NCBI GenBank assembly: GCA_045649415.1
Contig: JAZRPY010000006.1
Location: 1 to 64,000, forward strand
Origin: CAKSQL01 sp045649415
GTDB taxonomy: Bacteria; Bacillota; Clostridia; UBA1381
Direction: 5' to 3'
DNA length: 64,000 nucleotides
Position 1 is the first letter of the stretch. Each line of letters begins with the position of its first letter. The translations under genes and the position numbers were made by a program. The notes beneath the pieces were generated by a model. That model was not told where the DNA came from, did no database searches, and saw only the letters and a list, made by a program, of their open reading frames with translations. Shown here piece after piece: positions 32,156-42,095 of the stretch.

Positions 32156-33592
32156 ATGAGCATTAAGAACATAAGAGAAGCACTTGACAATAAGGAAATA
32201 AGCGTTAAGGAATTATGCGAGAAGTATTTTGACAACATCAAAAAGTATGACAATAAAATAAATAGCTATATAACTTTCTGCGAAAAAGAGAGTGAAGAAA
32301 AAATAAAAAAGGCACAAGAGAAAATCGATAAAAAACAAGGGAGTATGCTAACCGGCATGCCTGTATCCATAAAGGATAACATATGCACAAAAGGAATTAA
32401 AACCACATGTGCATCAAAAATGCTTGAAAGCTTTGTGCCTGACTATGATGCAACTGCAGTTGAGAGATTAGAAAATGAGGGTGCAATAATTCTCGGAAAA
32501 ACCAATATGGACGAGTTTGCTATGGGAAGCACAGGGGATAGCTCCATAATCGGTGGTGCAAAAAATCCTTATAATATAAGCTTGACTGCAGGCGGCTCCT
32601 CAGGAGGTGCTGCTGCAAGTGTGGCAGGGAATATGTGTGTGGCAGCATTGGGCTCGGACACAGGTGGCTCGATAAGGCAACCTGCAGCGCTTTGTGGTGT
32701 AACAGGTATCAAGCCGACCTACGGAGCAGTTTCAAGATATGGACTTGTTGCTTTTGCATCAAGTCTTGACCAGATTGGCGTGGCTGCAAAGTCGGCAGAG
32801 GACACAGCCTATGTTCTGTCGGCAATTTCAGGCTACGACCAAAAGGATATGACATCCTCAAAAATTGAGCTTGGAAATCTCACCTCAAAAATAGGTATGA
32901 GTCTTAAGGATATTAAAATTGGAGTCGCCAAGGAATTTTTTGTGGACGGAATGGATGGGGACATAAAAAGTTTTATATATGATGCTATAGAATATTATAA
33001 GGCGTTGGGTTGTGAAATAAAAGAGGTGTCACTGCCTTCCTTGAAGCACGCCGTATCTGCATACTATATAATATCCTCGGCAGAGGCGTCAAGTAATCTC
33101 GCAAGGTATGACGGAATAAGATATGGTCACAGTGCAGATGTAAAGGGGACATATAATGAACTTATTTCAGAATCAAGAAAGGGAGGCTTTTCAAAAGAGG
33201 TCAAAAAAAGAATACTCACAGGAAACTATGTTCTTGGCAGAGAGAATAGTGAGGAGTATTATAAGAATGCATTGAGAATAAGAGGTAAAATCAAAATGGA
33301 GTATAACGAAATATTCTCCCAATGCGACCTTTTGTTAACCCCCACCACCCTGACCTCTGCAATAGGGATTTTTAAAAAGTCAGAAACCACGGTGGATTTG
33401 TATTCCTCGGATTTATGCACCGTTTCTTCAAATCTTGCCCGACTCCCCGGGATAACCACCACCTGTGGCTACACAAGGGATGGGTTGCCTGTTGGTATGA
33501 GTCTTGTGGGCAGAGAATTTGACGAGGCACTTTTAATTGGTGTTGCAGACAGGTTTGAAAGAGATTTTCAAAGAAGGGAGATAAAGCTGTGA
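32156..33592 (+). CDS. gatA: Asp/Glu-tRNA amidotransferase subunit A
   Basis: GatA releases ammonia from glutamine (or asparagine) for conversion of Glu-tRNA(Gln) and Asp-tRNA(Asn). The 478-aa amidase-signature enzyme shows the catalytic Lys73 in VSIKDNI and the Ser-cisSer pair in GGSSGGAAASVA and SDTGGSIRQPA. Overlaps the gatB start by four bases, so the two are translationally coupled. Confidence 0.97.
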   Translation: MSIKNIREALDNKEISVKELCEKYFDNIKKYDNKINSYITFCEKESEEKIKKAQEKIDKKQGSMLTGMPVSIKDNICTKGIKTTCASKMLESFVPDYDATAVERLENEGAIILGKTNMDEFAMGSTGDSSIIGGAKNPYNISLTAGGSSGGAAASVAGNMCVAALGSDTGGSIRQPAALCGVTGIKPTYGAVSRYGLVAFASSLDQIGVAAKSAEDTAYVLSAISGYDQKDMTSSKIELGNLTSKIGMSLKDIKIGVAKEFFVDGMDGDIKSFIYDAIEYYKALGCEIKEVSLPSLKHAVSAYYIISSAEASSNLARYDGIRYGHSADVKGTYNELISESRKGGFSKEVKKRILTGNYVLGRENSEEYYKNALRIRGKIKMEYNEIFSQCDLLLTPTTLTSAIGIFKKSETTVDLYSSDLCTVSSNLARLPGITTTCGYTRDGLPVGMSLVGREFDEALLIGVADRFERDFQRREIKL

Positions 33593-35004
33593 AATATATT
33601 CCTGTGATTGGTCTTGAAATTCACGCTGAGCTTTTAACTGAATCAAAAATATTCTGCTCCTGTCCCAACCTTTTTGGTGGTGAGGCAAATGAGAGAGTGT
33701 GCCCTGTGTGTATGGGTTTTCCGGGAACGCTTCCGAGCCTTAACAAAAAGGTGGTGGAGCTTGCCATAAAGGCAGGACTCGTAACAGATTGCAAAATAAA
33801 TAAAAGGTCCACCTTCGACAGAAAAAATTATTTCTATCCCGACTTGCCAAAGGCGTATCAGATAACTCAGGCTCGCATTCCTATTTGTGAGAACGGACAC
33901 ATTAAGCTTGGGGACACTAAATATAGAATAGAAAGAATTCATATAGAGGAGGATGCAGGAAAACTTATTCACGACAATAAAAAGGGCGTTTCCTATCCGG
34001 ACTATAATCGTTGTGGCGTGCCATTGATTGAGATTGTTACTAAGCCCGACTTTTCCGATAAGGAAGAGGTGAGGGAATTTGTTGAGGAGCTTTTGTGCCG
34101 ACTGAAATTTGCAGGCGTGTGTGATGGAAAGCTTGAGCAAGGCTCGTTGAGGGTTGATGTTAATATCTCCTTAAAGGAGGAGGGCTCAGCCACACTCGGT
34201 ACACGAGCAGAAATCAAGAATTTAAACTCTTATAAATTTATAGGTAAAGCAATTGACTATGAAATTAAAAGACAAAGCGATATTTTAGATAAGGGTGAGA
34301 AGGTAAAAAGAGAAACAAGACGCTTTCTTGATAATGGAACAACTGTGGCGATAAGAGAAAAGGAAGAGGAAAGTGACTACAGATTTTTCCCTGAGCCTGA
34401 TATTCCCGATATAGTTGTTTGTGATGAGGAGCTTAAGAGCATAGAAAAGTCGCTCCCCATAATGCCGAGGGAAAGAATTAAAAGATATGAAACGGAGTTT
34501 AACATTTCAAGGGAAAGTGCAAGGCTTATTGCTCGCTCCAAGGATATCTCTGATTTTTATGATGCAACAACCTCATTGTGTGATGACTATAAGGGTATTG
34601 CCTCACTTTTGCTGGGAGCAGTAATGAGAGAGATAAATGACACTAAAACACAGATAGCAGCATCAAAGCTCACCCCTATGAATCTGGCAAGGGTAGTTGA
34701 AATGGTGAACGAGGGAAAAATAAGCAAAAACTCAGCAAATGAAATAATAAGAGACACCTTCCTTTCAGGAAAAGAGTCTGAAAGGGTGGCGGAGGAAAAG
34801 CAACTCATTATAAACACCGACTATAATGCAATAAGAGAAGCAGTAAAATCAGTTCTCGACAGAGAAAAAGAAAATGTTAAAAGCTATAAAGAGGGAAATC
34901 AAAAGCTCTTTGGATATTTTATAGGCGAAATCACTAAGCTTATGGGTAAGGGAATAAACCCTGTGACAGTGAAGGACATATTAAAAGAGGAGTTAGAAAA
35001 ATAA
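33589..35004 (+). CDS. gatB: Asp/Glu-tRNA amidotransferase subunit B
   Basis: GatB binds the misacylated tRNA and activates its side chain with ATP. The 471-aa protein starts at a GTG (33589) with AAGGGAG upstream, and has the N-terminal GLEIHAELLTESKIFCSC, CPVCMGFPG (cysteine pair), and a C-terminal YqeY-like helical domain (about residues 320-471) that grips the tRNA. Last gene of gatCAB; a long hairpin follows. Confidence 0.97.
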   Translation: MKYIPVIGLEIHAELLTESKIFCSCPNLFGGEANERVCPVCMGFPGTLPSLNKKVVELAIKAGLVTDCKINKRSTFDRKNYFYPDLPKAYQITQARIPICENGHIKLGDTKYRIERIHIEEDAGKLIHDNKKGVSYPDYNRCGVPLIEIVTKPDFSDKEEVREFVEELLCRLKFAGVCDGKLEQGSLRVDVNISLKEEGSATLGTRAEIKNLNSYKFIGKAIDYEIKRQSDILDKGEKVKRETRRFLDNGTTVAIREKEEESDYRFFPEPDIPDIVVCDEELKSIEKSLPIMPRERIKRYETEFNISRESARLIARSKDISDFYDATTSLCDDYKGIASLLLGAVMREINDTKTQIAASKLTPMNLARVVEMVNEGKISKNSANEIIRDTFLSGKESERVAEEKQLIINTDYNAIREAVKSVLDREKENVKSYKEGNQKLFGYFIGEITKLMGKGINPVTVKDILKEELEK

Positions 35005-35009
35005 AAAGC

Positions 35010-35053
35010 TGTTATTGGGGAGGGTTTTTCACACCCTCCCCAATAACATTTTC
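35010..35053. terminator. Bidirectional terminator between gatB and the M14 peptidase
   Basis: TGTTATTGGGGAGGGT pairs perfectly with ACCCTCCCCAATAACA, a 16-bp stem with a short loop. Both genes end at its edges. Confidence 0.8.
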
Positions 35054-35927
35054 ACACTCTGCTCATAGCACACAAAACAATTTTTGCATTTTCTTCAAAT
35101 AAATCATCAAGCATACTAAGGGGCAGGGGATTTTTCCCATGTCCTATTTCTATAGTGAAGCCGGCTTTCCCGAATTCCTCGATAAACCAGTCCTTGCAAC
35201 CACCAAAGGAGGCAACCTCATCGGGAGAGGACACTATATATCCACTTAAGCCAGAAAACTCTCTGGCGAGTGCATAGGAGTGCTTTTCTGCCATTCCGTC
35301 AAAATCGTAGTAGATTTCTCCACCCTGGGAATGAAAGGCTAAAAGCATATCAATTTTTTCACTCCTCACAAAATCAACAATGGCTTTTGTTTCAGGCTCA
35401 CTTTCAAATTCTTCGCCACTATATCTGGTTGGACCTGGTCGTGCCTCAACCACCTTCCAGCCTGCGTTATAGTTGTGATTTATATCCACTCCGTTGGCGT
35501 TTGCCTGCCATACCTTGTTAAAACTGTGGATGCCCACCTTGCTCACAAGCTCACGATGGTGAGGGTTTGTGACATCAATTCCGTGAATGGCAATATCCAC
35601 ACCGTCGGGATTAACCATAGGCACTGCAAAGAGGGTTGTTCTTTCGTATAAAAGCCTTGTGTCATATCCAAACATCCTGGTTTGATTTTCCACCGAGGTC
35701 AAAAATTCTTTTAAAAACCTCATTATAAATGCAGAGGTGAGATACTCTAACGAGTGATGAGCGCCATTTATAAAGAGCTTTCTTTTTCCTGTGCCCACCT
35801 TCAAACAAAACAATTTGTGCTCCATAACACTTTCCCCGATTGAAAATAACTCTGTTTTAGGGAATTGTTTCCTTATTATGTTGCAGTCCTTTATAAGCGT
35901 CTGATAATCATATTCCATATAATCCAC
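35052..35927 (-). CDS. M14-family zinc carboxypeptidase (gamma-D-glutamyl-diamino acid type)
   Basis: 291 aa with the metallo-carboxypeptidase signs: zinc ligands in GAHHSLEY (His and Glu) and AFHSQGG (His), NPDGVD, the substrate-binding NANGVDINHNYN, and catalytic Glu in FTIEIGHG. Closest in pattern to the M14C peptidases that cut gamma-D-glutamyl-meso-diaminopimelate bonds in peptidoglycan stem peptides. It has no signal peptide, so a cytosolic recycling or sporulation-linked role is possible. Runs opposite to its neighbours. Confidence 0.8.
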   Translation of the reverse strand: MDYMEYDYQTLIKDCNIIRKQFPKTELFSIGESVMEHKLFCLKVGTGKRKLFINGAHHSLEYLTSAFIMRFLKEFLTSVENQTRMFGYDTRLLYERTTLFAVPMVNPDGVDIAIHGIDVTNPHHRELVSKVGIHSFNKVWQANANGVDINHNYNAGWKVVEARPGPTRYSGEEFESEPETKAIVDFVRSEKIDMLLAFHSQGGEIYYDFDGMAEKHSYALAREFSGLSGYIVSSPDEVASFGGCKDWFIEEFGKAGFTIEIGHGKNPLPLSMLDDLFEENAKIVLCAMSRV

Positions 35928-36529
35928 CCTTTTGAAATTTTTTTCTTCATTATTATATATATAGGCTCATATAGAGGAAAATGAATAAAAACAACACCCA
36001 AGCACTAATTTCTCAACTAATTACGGAACAAAAACCTTTTATTCCTCGTCTTATCATATGTTACAATCTTGATTTACATATTAAATATGGTCGATTTCCT
36101 ATGCAAATTATCCAATTATGATAAAAAAGCCTAAAAAAAAAGGTAAAAAATTGCAAAAGATAGAAAAAACTACATAAAAACCATTGACAATATACATATT
36201 ATAGTGTACAATTAAGATTGGTGATTAGTCCGAAAAGGCTAATTATTAACCTGTCGGTGTAAACCTTATATGCAGGAATGTTACTGGATTTTTGTTAATT
36301 TAAAGAAAAATTACAGTGGTATTTTTGTATAACAGCTATTTTACAGTTTTATTACATCTGTAAAAAGTGCATTGACTTATTGCCACAAGTGGTGATATAA
36401 TCAGTGCATAGTTAAGGGTTTTGCCAAAAAATTCTTAACGGGTTAACGCTTCGGTGTGTAAGAAAGGGTGCACAACGGGCGACAGAGTACACCCTTTCAA
36501 AAATAAAAAATATGGGAGGATTTGAGACT
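35928..36529 (+). promoter_or_regulatory. Long leader and promoter region of the S-layer gene
   Basis: About 600 bases without a gene. Two promoters: P1 TTGACA-17-TACAAT at 36184-36212 and P2 TTGACT-18-TATAAT at 36372-36401. After P2 the RNA leader is about 120 bases and contains stems GTTAAG...CTTAAC (36411-36439) and GAAAGGGTG...CACCCTTTC (36462-36498); another small hairpin lies between the promoters. The ribosome site GGGAGGA is at 36514-36520, 9 bases before the ATG. Tandem promoters and stable leaders are known for abundant S-layer genes. Confidence 0.7.
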
Positions 36530-39500
36530 ATGAAAAAGAATCTCAAAAAAGTAATTTCAGCTGTTATTGCTTTAGCTCTTTCAGTAAGCTCTGTTGCTTT
36601 CGCAGCTCCTGAGTTTACAGACGTAGCAGAAACAGCAAACTATGCAGAAGCTGTAAACACACTTGCTGCATTAGATGTTATTTCAGGTTACGAAGATGGA
36701 ACCTTCAAGCCTGACAATAATATCACAAGAGCAGAAGTAGCAACTCTTATTGCTGCAGCTCTTAACAGATCAGCAGACGCTGAGGGTGCAAAGGGCACAA
36801 CAGCTTTCGCTGATGTTAACACAGAAGCTAAGTTATGGGCTTCAGGTTACATAAACATTGGTACATCTGTTGGTTACATCTCAGGTTATGAAGATGGAAC
36901 CTTCAAGCCAGACAACAATGTAACATTCGCAGAAATCGTTTCAATGTTGGTTCGTGCAACAGAGTACGGCAGATATGCAGAATACCTTGGTGGATGGCCT
37001 AACGGTTACCTTGCAGTAGGTAAGGAAAAGGGCATCACAGAGGGCGTTTCAGCTGCTAACAACACACCTGTAACAAGAGCACAAGTTGCTCAAATGATCT
37101 ACAATGCTGTAACAAAGACACCTGTTGTTGAGTCAACAACTCTTACAACAAATGCTAATGGTGACTTAGTTCCAAGCATGGACATCATGGATGGTAGAGT
37201 TAGAAACGGTGTTAGAACACCATACAAGACATTGTTAACAGAGAAGCACGACGCTTATGTTGTAGAAGGTAAAGTTACAAAGACAAGCAAGACTGATTCA
37301 ACATATGATGCTGGAACAGTTGAGTTCACAATCGAGTACACAGAAAACTTCAACGACAGCGCAGTTGTTTTAGCTAAGAACTACACCTACGGTGCTGGTA
37401 ATGCAGCTCAGGAAATGTTCGTTGGCGAAACAGATGCTGAAGACTACTTATTAACATATGCTAAGGCTATCGTTAAGGTTGACGAATATGGCGATAACAC
37501 AATCGTTGCATTTGTTCCTTCAGGCAGAAACGAAACTGTTTCTTATGACGCTACATTGTTTGATGTTGCTGATTACGACAGAAACAACACATTGTTTGCT
37601 TTGTCAACAGGTACAGACGCAACAAAGAACAATAACGACTTAGTTAACACAGTTGCTACAGCTACTACTGCTGAAAAGGCAACAGGTAACTACATTAAGT
37701 TCTATGAAACAAAGGACGCTACAAAGTCACAAAGATACAACTTGTCAGAAAAGGTTACATTATATGTAAACGGTGTTAAGAAGGCTGGCTGGAATGGCAC
37801 AGCTAACACAATGACAAGACTTGACTTTGAAACATATGTTAAGAACAATGCTACAGGTGTTGTAACACTTGTTGATGTTTTCAATGCTAACGATACTGCA
37901 GCTGATAAGGGCTTTGATTACATTTTCGTAACATACTATGCTACAGCTAAGGTTACAAATGTTAACGCTACAAATGGTAGAATCAATATCACAGGTAACA
38001 CTGAATCAGGTGCTACAATTAAGTTAGACCCTCAAGACGAGGATTTAGTTTACAACATTTACTACAATGGTGAAGAAGTTGAAATCACTGACATCCAAAA
38101 GGATGACATCCTTTCAGTTATCTTCGATACAAATGCTGGTTTCTCATCATCAAAGTTCTATGATATCTATGTATCAAGAAATGTTGTTGATGGTAAGTTC
38201 ACAGGCAGAAATGACACAGACTCAGAAGTAACAGTAGGTGGCAACAACTACGAATTCGTTAAGTCTGCAACACATTCAAGCTTTATCGCTGAAAGAATGG
38301 GTTCAGAGTTCACATTGAACCTTGACTACTTCGGCAGAATCTTTGATTATGACACATTAGCTACATCAGTTAAGTATGGTATCCTTGATGCTTACACAAT
38401 CGCTTCTTCAGACGATTACTACAAGGCTACTATCTACGCAATGGATGGTACAGCTAAGACATTTGAAGTAGATACAGCAAGAATTCCTAATATTACAACT
38501 ACTGCAACTCTTGCATTCGACTCAAACGATACTGACACAGGTTCAGACAATGTTCCTGACGAAACACTTACTGCTGGAACATATCCAACAGATACAGTAT
38601 TGAAGACTCTTACCTATGAGTGGCAAGGTCCAACAACTAAGGCAAAGAGAGCAATCCAAGATCGTGTAATTGAGTACACAGTTTCTTCAACAACAGGCAG
38701 AATCACAAATGTTACACTTCTTGCTGCTGCAGCATCATCATCTGCATCAACAGATGAATATGATATTGACAGAAACAGAATTGGTTCAGTTGTATTGAGC
38801 GATGCTACAACAATTGTTAACGCTATCGAATATGTAGGTAAGGCTAAGCCTAACACAACTCACTTAGATATTAGCGATCTTTCAGCTTTCGTTGACGAAA
38901 CAAAGTACACAACATATGCTTATGGTACAAAGAATGCTGACAACTCATATCCATTTGTTATTGTAACAGTTGGTGCAAGCGATATCACATCTGCTACAAA
39001 CTTTGCAATTGTTACAAAGTGGTATGGCCAGAGCATTGATGAGAACGGTGATCCAATCTACAAGTTTGATGCAATGTATCAAGGTGGAACAGAGCCTGTT
39101 TCTCTAACAATCGCTGAAGATGGTAAGATTGATAATGTTACAGTTTCTTCATCTAGCACATTGAACAGAGGCGACATCATCGTATTCGTTCAAGACGCTA
39201 ACAGCGAAGTTAAGAAGGTAGAAACAGTTGCTTCAGTTGCTAACTTAGGTTTGAGCAACCACTTAGAGTCAGAAGCTAAGACTGCATTCACATCACAATC
39301 AGCTATGTTTACAGCAATTGCTGCCAACATTGCAGGTTCAGCTTCAACAGGCGCAATCGCTAACTGGGTTGTTGCTGATAACAACAGTGGTTGGACAACA
39401 GCTAACTTGAACGATGATACAAAGGCAGTTATCGTTGCTGGTCCTATCGTTGATGTACTTGCTAAGTCATTCTCAATCGCTGAGAGCATGAACTCATCTG

Positions 39501-39814
39501 TAGATACAGTTGTTTCTCAATCAGCTTTGACAAACAGCTCTGCTGTAACAGGTGTTTACGAAGTTATGATCACAGACGAAACTAAGGTTTATGTTTGGGA
39601 CTTCAATGAAGCAGACAACTATCAATTAGTTGAAGAAGATTTGGGCACAGGCGCAATCGTTGCTTCACAATTCGACGCTACAACATTTAACACTGCAACA
39701 GAGACAATTGACTGGGGTAGTGCTACATTATCAACTGGCTGCACAATCAACTATGCATTTGCTAAGACAGTTGAAGGCGAAGCTACAGAAGTATTCGTAA
39801 TCCTTGGCAAATAA
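36530..39814 (+). CDS. Major S-layer-type protein with SLH domains
   Basis: The ATG at 36530 is chosen over one 18 bases earlier because GGGAGGA lies between them and it gives a standard signal peptide (MKKNLKKVISAVIALALSV, cut near AFA-AP). SLH repeats at about residues 26-200 each end in DGTFKPDNNxTxAE-like motifs. The remaining 880 residues are Thr/Ala/Asp/Asn/Val-rich with no cysteine seen, typical of secreted S-layer proteins. The codons are strongly C-ending for Asn, Phe, Tyr and Asp and use few of the AT-rich alternatives seen in neighbours, a sign of very high expression. It is a single gene with its own terminator. Confidence 0.9.
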   Translation: MKKNLKKVISAVIALALSVSSVAFAAPEFTDVAETANYAEAVNTLAALDVISGYEDGTFKPDNNITRAEVATLIAAALNRSADAEGAKGTTAFADVNTEAKLWASGYINIGTSVGYISGYEDGTFKPDNNVTFAEIVSMLVRATEYGRYAEYLGGWPNGYLAVGKEKGITEGVSAANNTPVTRAQVAQMIYNAVTKTPVVESTTLTTNANGDLVPSMDIMDGRVRNGVRTPYKTLLTEKHDAYVVEGKVTKTSKTDSTYDAGTVEFTIEYTENFNDSAVVLAKNYTYGAGNAAQEMFVGETDAEDYLLTYAKAIVKVDEYGDNTIVAFVPSGRNETVSYDATLFDVADYDRNNTLFALSTGTDATKNNNDLVNTVATATTAEKATGNYIKFYETKDATKSQRYNLSEKVTLYVNGVKKAGWNGTANTMTRLDFETYVKNNATGVVTLVDVFNANDTAADKGFDYIFVTYYATAKVTNVNATNGRINITGNTESGATIKLDPQDEDLVYNIYYNGEEVEITDIQKDDILSVIFDTNAGFSSSKFYDIYVSRNVVDGKFTGRNDTDSEVTVGGNNYEFVKSATHSSFIAERMGSEFTLNLDYFGRIFDYDTLATSVKYGILDAYTIASSDDYYKATIYAMDGTAKTFEVDTARIPNITTTATLAFDSNDTDTGSDNVPDETLTAGTYPTDTVLKTLTYEWQGPTTKAKRAIQDRVIEYTVSSTTGRITNVTLLAAAASSSASTDEYDIDRNRIGSVVLSDATTIVNAIEYVGKAKPNTTHLDISDLSAFVDETKYTTYAYGTKNADNSYPFVIVTVGASDITSATNFAIVTKWYGQSIDENGDPIYKFDAMYQGGTEPVSLTIAEDGKIDNVTVSSSSTLNRGDIIVFVQDANSEVKKVETVASVANLGLSNHLESEAKTAFTSQSAMFTAIAANIAGSASTGAIANWVVADNNSGWTTANLNDDTKAVIVAGPIVDVLAKSFSIAESMNSSVDTVVSQSALTNSSAVTGVYEVMITDETKVYVWDFNEADNYQLVEEDLGTGAIVASQFDATTFNTATETIDWGSATLSTGCTINYAFAKTVEGEATEVFVILGK

Positions 39815-39841
39815 TCTATAAAGATTATTAACTAAACATAT

Positions 39842-39872
39842 AAAAAGGCTAACCAAAAGGTTAGCCTTTTTT
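39842..39872 (+). terminator. Terminator after the S-layer gene
   Basis: AAAAAGGCTAACC and GGTTAGCCTTTTTT surround an AAAA loop. Confidence 0.9.
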
Positions 39873-39953
39873 ATGTGCAAAATTGATGGCGAGGGTTTTG
39901 TCCCCATGACGAAAGATTTTGAATTTAAATTTGTCTTATGAAAAATTTTTTAT

Positions 39954-40913
39954 TTATCCAATCTCCACACCTGTGTAATATGCTTTTAAAATTTCTTCAT
40001 ATCCTGCACCTTGACCTGCCATATAGTTTGCTCCATACTGACTCATTCCAACACCATGCCCGTTACCCTTCACATTCATAATAATATTACCATTCTCATT
40101 AACTATTTCCACATTGGTTGACCTTAAATTAAACATTTCCCGAAATTTTAATCCCCTAATAACTACTCCACCTAACTGAATGGATATAATTCCACCTGCA
40201 TCGCTTCTTTTTATTTCTCCTACTAATCCCTTTTCCCAATTAACTTCCTTAACATTTTTCTCTATAACTGACTTAAACTCCTGCTCTGATAAAATGCTTT
40301 GGGATTGGTATCTTGGAGAATTTTCCTCGCCCTTACTTTCCACGCTTACAAGATATGGAACATGGGAGCTCCACACATCCTCGGCATTTTCAGTAAACCC
40401 TGAGGATGTGGAATGGAAAAGGGCAGAGATTGGCTTGTTGTCATATGTAATTATTATCCCTGATGTTTCATCCACTGCAGAGGAGATTTTATCCCAGTAT
40501 TCTTCTCTTTTATCCTCTGCCCACATTTGTTTTTTGTCTGCCTCACTAATCCATGCCTTGCAATGAGTTGAGTCGGTACATATATCTGCACCTTTATGCA
40601 CCTTTTTAGCATCTTCGTTGTTCCACATTTTCCTGTTCACCAGATATGTTCTTGCTGCAATTGCCTGAGCTTTCAGTGCTTCTTTTTCAAACTCTGCAGG
40701 CATCTCGGCAGAAACCACCTCTTTTAAGTATTGCGACATATCCATATCCCGAACCTCGTCTATCTTGTGAACATACACCGAAATTGTTTTATAAGGCTCA
40801 TTTTTTTTAAAATTCTCCTGATTATAAAAGGTGGAAAATCTGCTTACTATAACATAGGGAACACAAAAAATCACCAACAAAATTATAAAAACTACCAATA
40901 ATATTTTCTTCAT
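39954..40913 (-). CDS. spoIID: SpoIID-like peptidoglycan lytic transglycosylase
   Basis: 319 aa with an N-terminal membrane anchor (about residues 3-25, very hydrophobic) and a SpoIID/LytB domain: QYLKEVVSAEMPAEF (catalytic glutamate in AEMP), ALKAQAIAARTYL, then GHGVGMSQYGA near the C terminus. SpoIID degrades peptidoglycan during engulfment with SpoIIP and SpoIIM, which are not visible here. A CTDSTHCKAW segment has Cys and His that could bind zinc. Sporulation role by homology; amidase-modifier LytB is the alternative. Confidence 0.85.
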   Translation of the reverse strand: MKKILLVVFIILLVIFCVPYVIVSRFSTFYNQENFKKNEPYKTISVYVHKIDEVRDMDMSQYLKEVVSAEMPAEFEKEALKAQAIAARTYLVNRKMWNNEDAKKVHKGADICTDSTHCKAWISEADKKQMWAEDKREEYWDKISSAVDETSGIIITYDNKPISALFHSTSSGFTENAEDVWSSHVPYLVSVESKGEENSPRYQSQSILSEQEFKSVIEKNVKEVNWEKGLVGEIKRSDAGGIISIQLGGVVIRGLKFREMFNLRSTNVEIVNENGNIIMNVKGNGHGVGMSQYGANYMAGQGAGYEEILKAYYTGVEIG

Positions 40914-40980
40914 TATATATCACCCGTTTATATATATGAGGTTGTACACATAAAATTTACAATAAATTTTCCAAAACGTA

Positions 40981-41009
40981 TTGCAAAATATTGAAATTTT
41001 GGTTATAAT
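40981..41009 (+). promoter_or_regulatory. Promoter of the acyl carrier protein gene
   Basis: TTGCAA, 17 bases, TATAAT, 62 bases before the ACP start. CCAAAA upstream and TTTTGG inside form an imperfect repeat of unknown meaning. Confidence 0.7.
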
Positions 41010-41070
41010 GTTATAAGATTGAATTATTTTTTAATCTTATGCATAACTCTTTTATGAGGAGGTGAACAAG

Positions 41071-41298
41071 ATGGAATTTGAAAAGATAAAGAGTGTATTG
41101 GCAGAGCAGCTTGGAATTGACGAGTCAATAATCACAATGAATTCTTCATTTATTGATGATTTGGGTGCAGACTCTTTGGACATAGTTGAGTTAATTATGG
41201 GCTTGGAAACTGAATTTGACATTGAAATTCCTGATGAAGATGCCGAAAAAATATCTACTGTTGGTGATGCAGTAAATTATATTAAAGAAAGAATATAA
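41071..41298 (+). CDS. acpP: Acyl carrier protein
   Basis: 75 aa from the ATG at 41071 with GAGGAGGTG upstream (a GTG 9 bases earlier is less likely). The phosphopantetheine attachment serine is in GADSLDIVELIM. The acidic four-helix ACP carries growing fatty acyl chains. It sits just before rnc, as in many bacteria (where fab genes precede it, none here). A GC-rich hairpin lies between. Confidence 0.96.
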   Translation: MEFEKIKSVLAEQLGIDESIITMNSSFIDDLGADSLDIVELIMGLETEFDIEIPDEDAEKISTVGDAVNYIKERI

Positions 41299-41313
41299 AT
41301 TGATTGATAGCAT

Positions 41314-41337
41314 AGGCTGCCGAGAAATCGGCAGCCT
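41314..41337 (+). terminator. Hairpin after acpP
   Basis: AGGCTGCCGA and TCGGCAGCCT form a 10-bp GC-rich stem with a GAAA tetraloop. No T run follows, so it may stabilise the acpP mRNA end rather than fully terminate. Confidence 0.6.
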
Positions 41338-41429
41338 GTGTAATATTGATGAATAAAATCTGCAGGTGAGGATCAAAAACGCCTTGCCCGATAACCACTA
41401 AAAATTATGAAAGGAACTGATATAAAACA

Positions 41430-42095
41430 ATGAACAAAATAGGCTACAGCTTCAAAAACAAAACGCTTCTGGATTTAGCTTTAACGCATAGCTCATATGG
41501 GAACGAAAACCATTGTCCATGTAATGAGAGATTGGAGTTTTTAGGTGATTCAGTTCTCAGTATAATTATAAGTGAGTATTTATTTTTAAATATGCCCGAT
41601 GTAGATGAGGGAAAGTTATCAAAAGTCCGTGCATCCTTGGTGTGTGAGCAAACTTTGTCCAAATTTTCAAAGGCTATGAATATAGGCGAGTTAATCAAGC
41701 TTGGTAAGGGAGAGGCTACCACAGGAGGAAGAAGCAGAGCGTCAATTTTATCCGATGCCTTTGAGGCAATTTTAGCGGCAATCTATCTTGATAGTGATAT
41801 GGCAACTGCAAAAAAATGGGTATTGGAAAAGATGAAGAATATGCTCAAGCTTGCAGTTGAGGGAAAAACCTACAAGGATTATAAAACAATTCTTCAGGAG
41901 CATGTTCAGAAAACCGGGGGAACTATTTCCTATAAGGTTATTTTTGAGTCAGGACCTGACCATAACAAAGATTTTCTTGTTGAGGTCATTGTGAATGGTG
42001 AGAAAAAAGCATCAGCTCATGGTATGAGCAAAAAGGATGCCGAGCAGAATGCTGCAAAAAAAGTATTGGTGGAATTTGGCTATGAAATACTTTAA
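41430..42095 (+). CDS. rnc: Ribonuclease III
   Basis: RNase III cuts double-stranded RNA, including pre-rRNA. The 221-aa protein has the catalytic signature NERLEFLGDSVL at about residues 32-43, a second acidic site SDAFEAILAAIYLD, and a C-terminal double-strand RNA-binding domain (about 153-221). It overlaps the following radical SAM gene by 14 bases and starts the rnc-radical SAM-smc-ftsY cluster typical of Clostridia. Confidence 0.96.
   Translation: MNKIGYSFKNKTLLDLALTHSSYGNENHCPCNERLEFLGDSVLSIIISEYLFLNMPDVDEGKLSKVRASLVCEQTLSKFSKAMNIGELIKLGKGEATTGGRSRASILSDAFEAILAAIYLDSDMATAKKWVLEKMKNMLKLAVEGKTYKDYKTILQEHVQKTGGTISYKVIFESGPDHNKDFLVEVIVNGEKKASAHGMSKKDAEQNAAKKVLVEFGYEIL

Noticed and set aside
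40180..40566. Plus-strand frame of 128 codons opposite the SpoIID gene
   Set aside because: Antisense to a supported gene and not recognised as a protein family.
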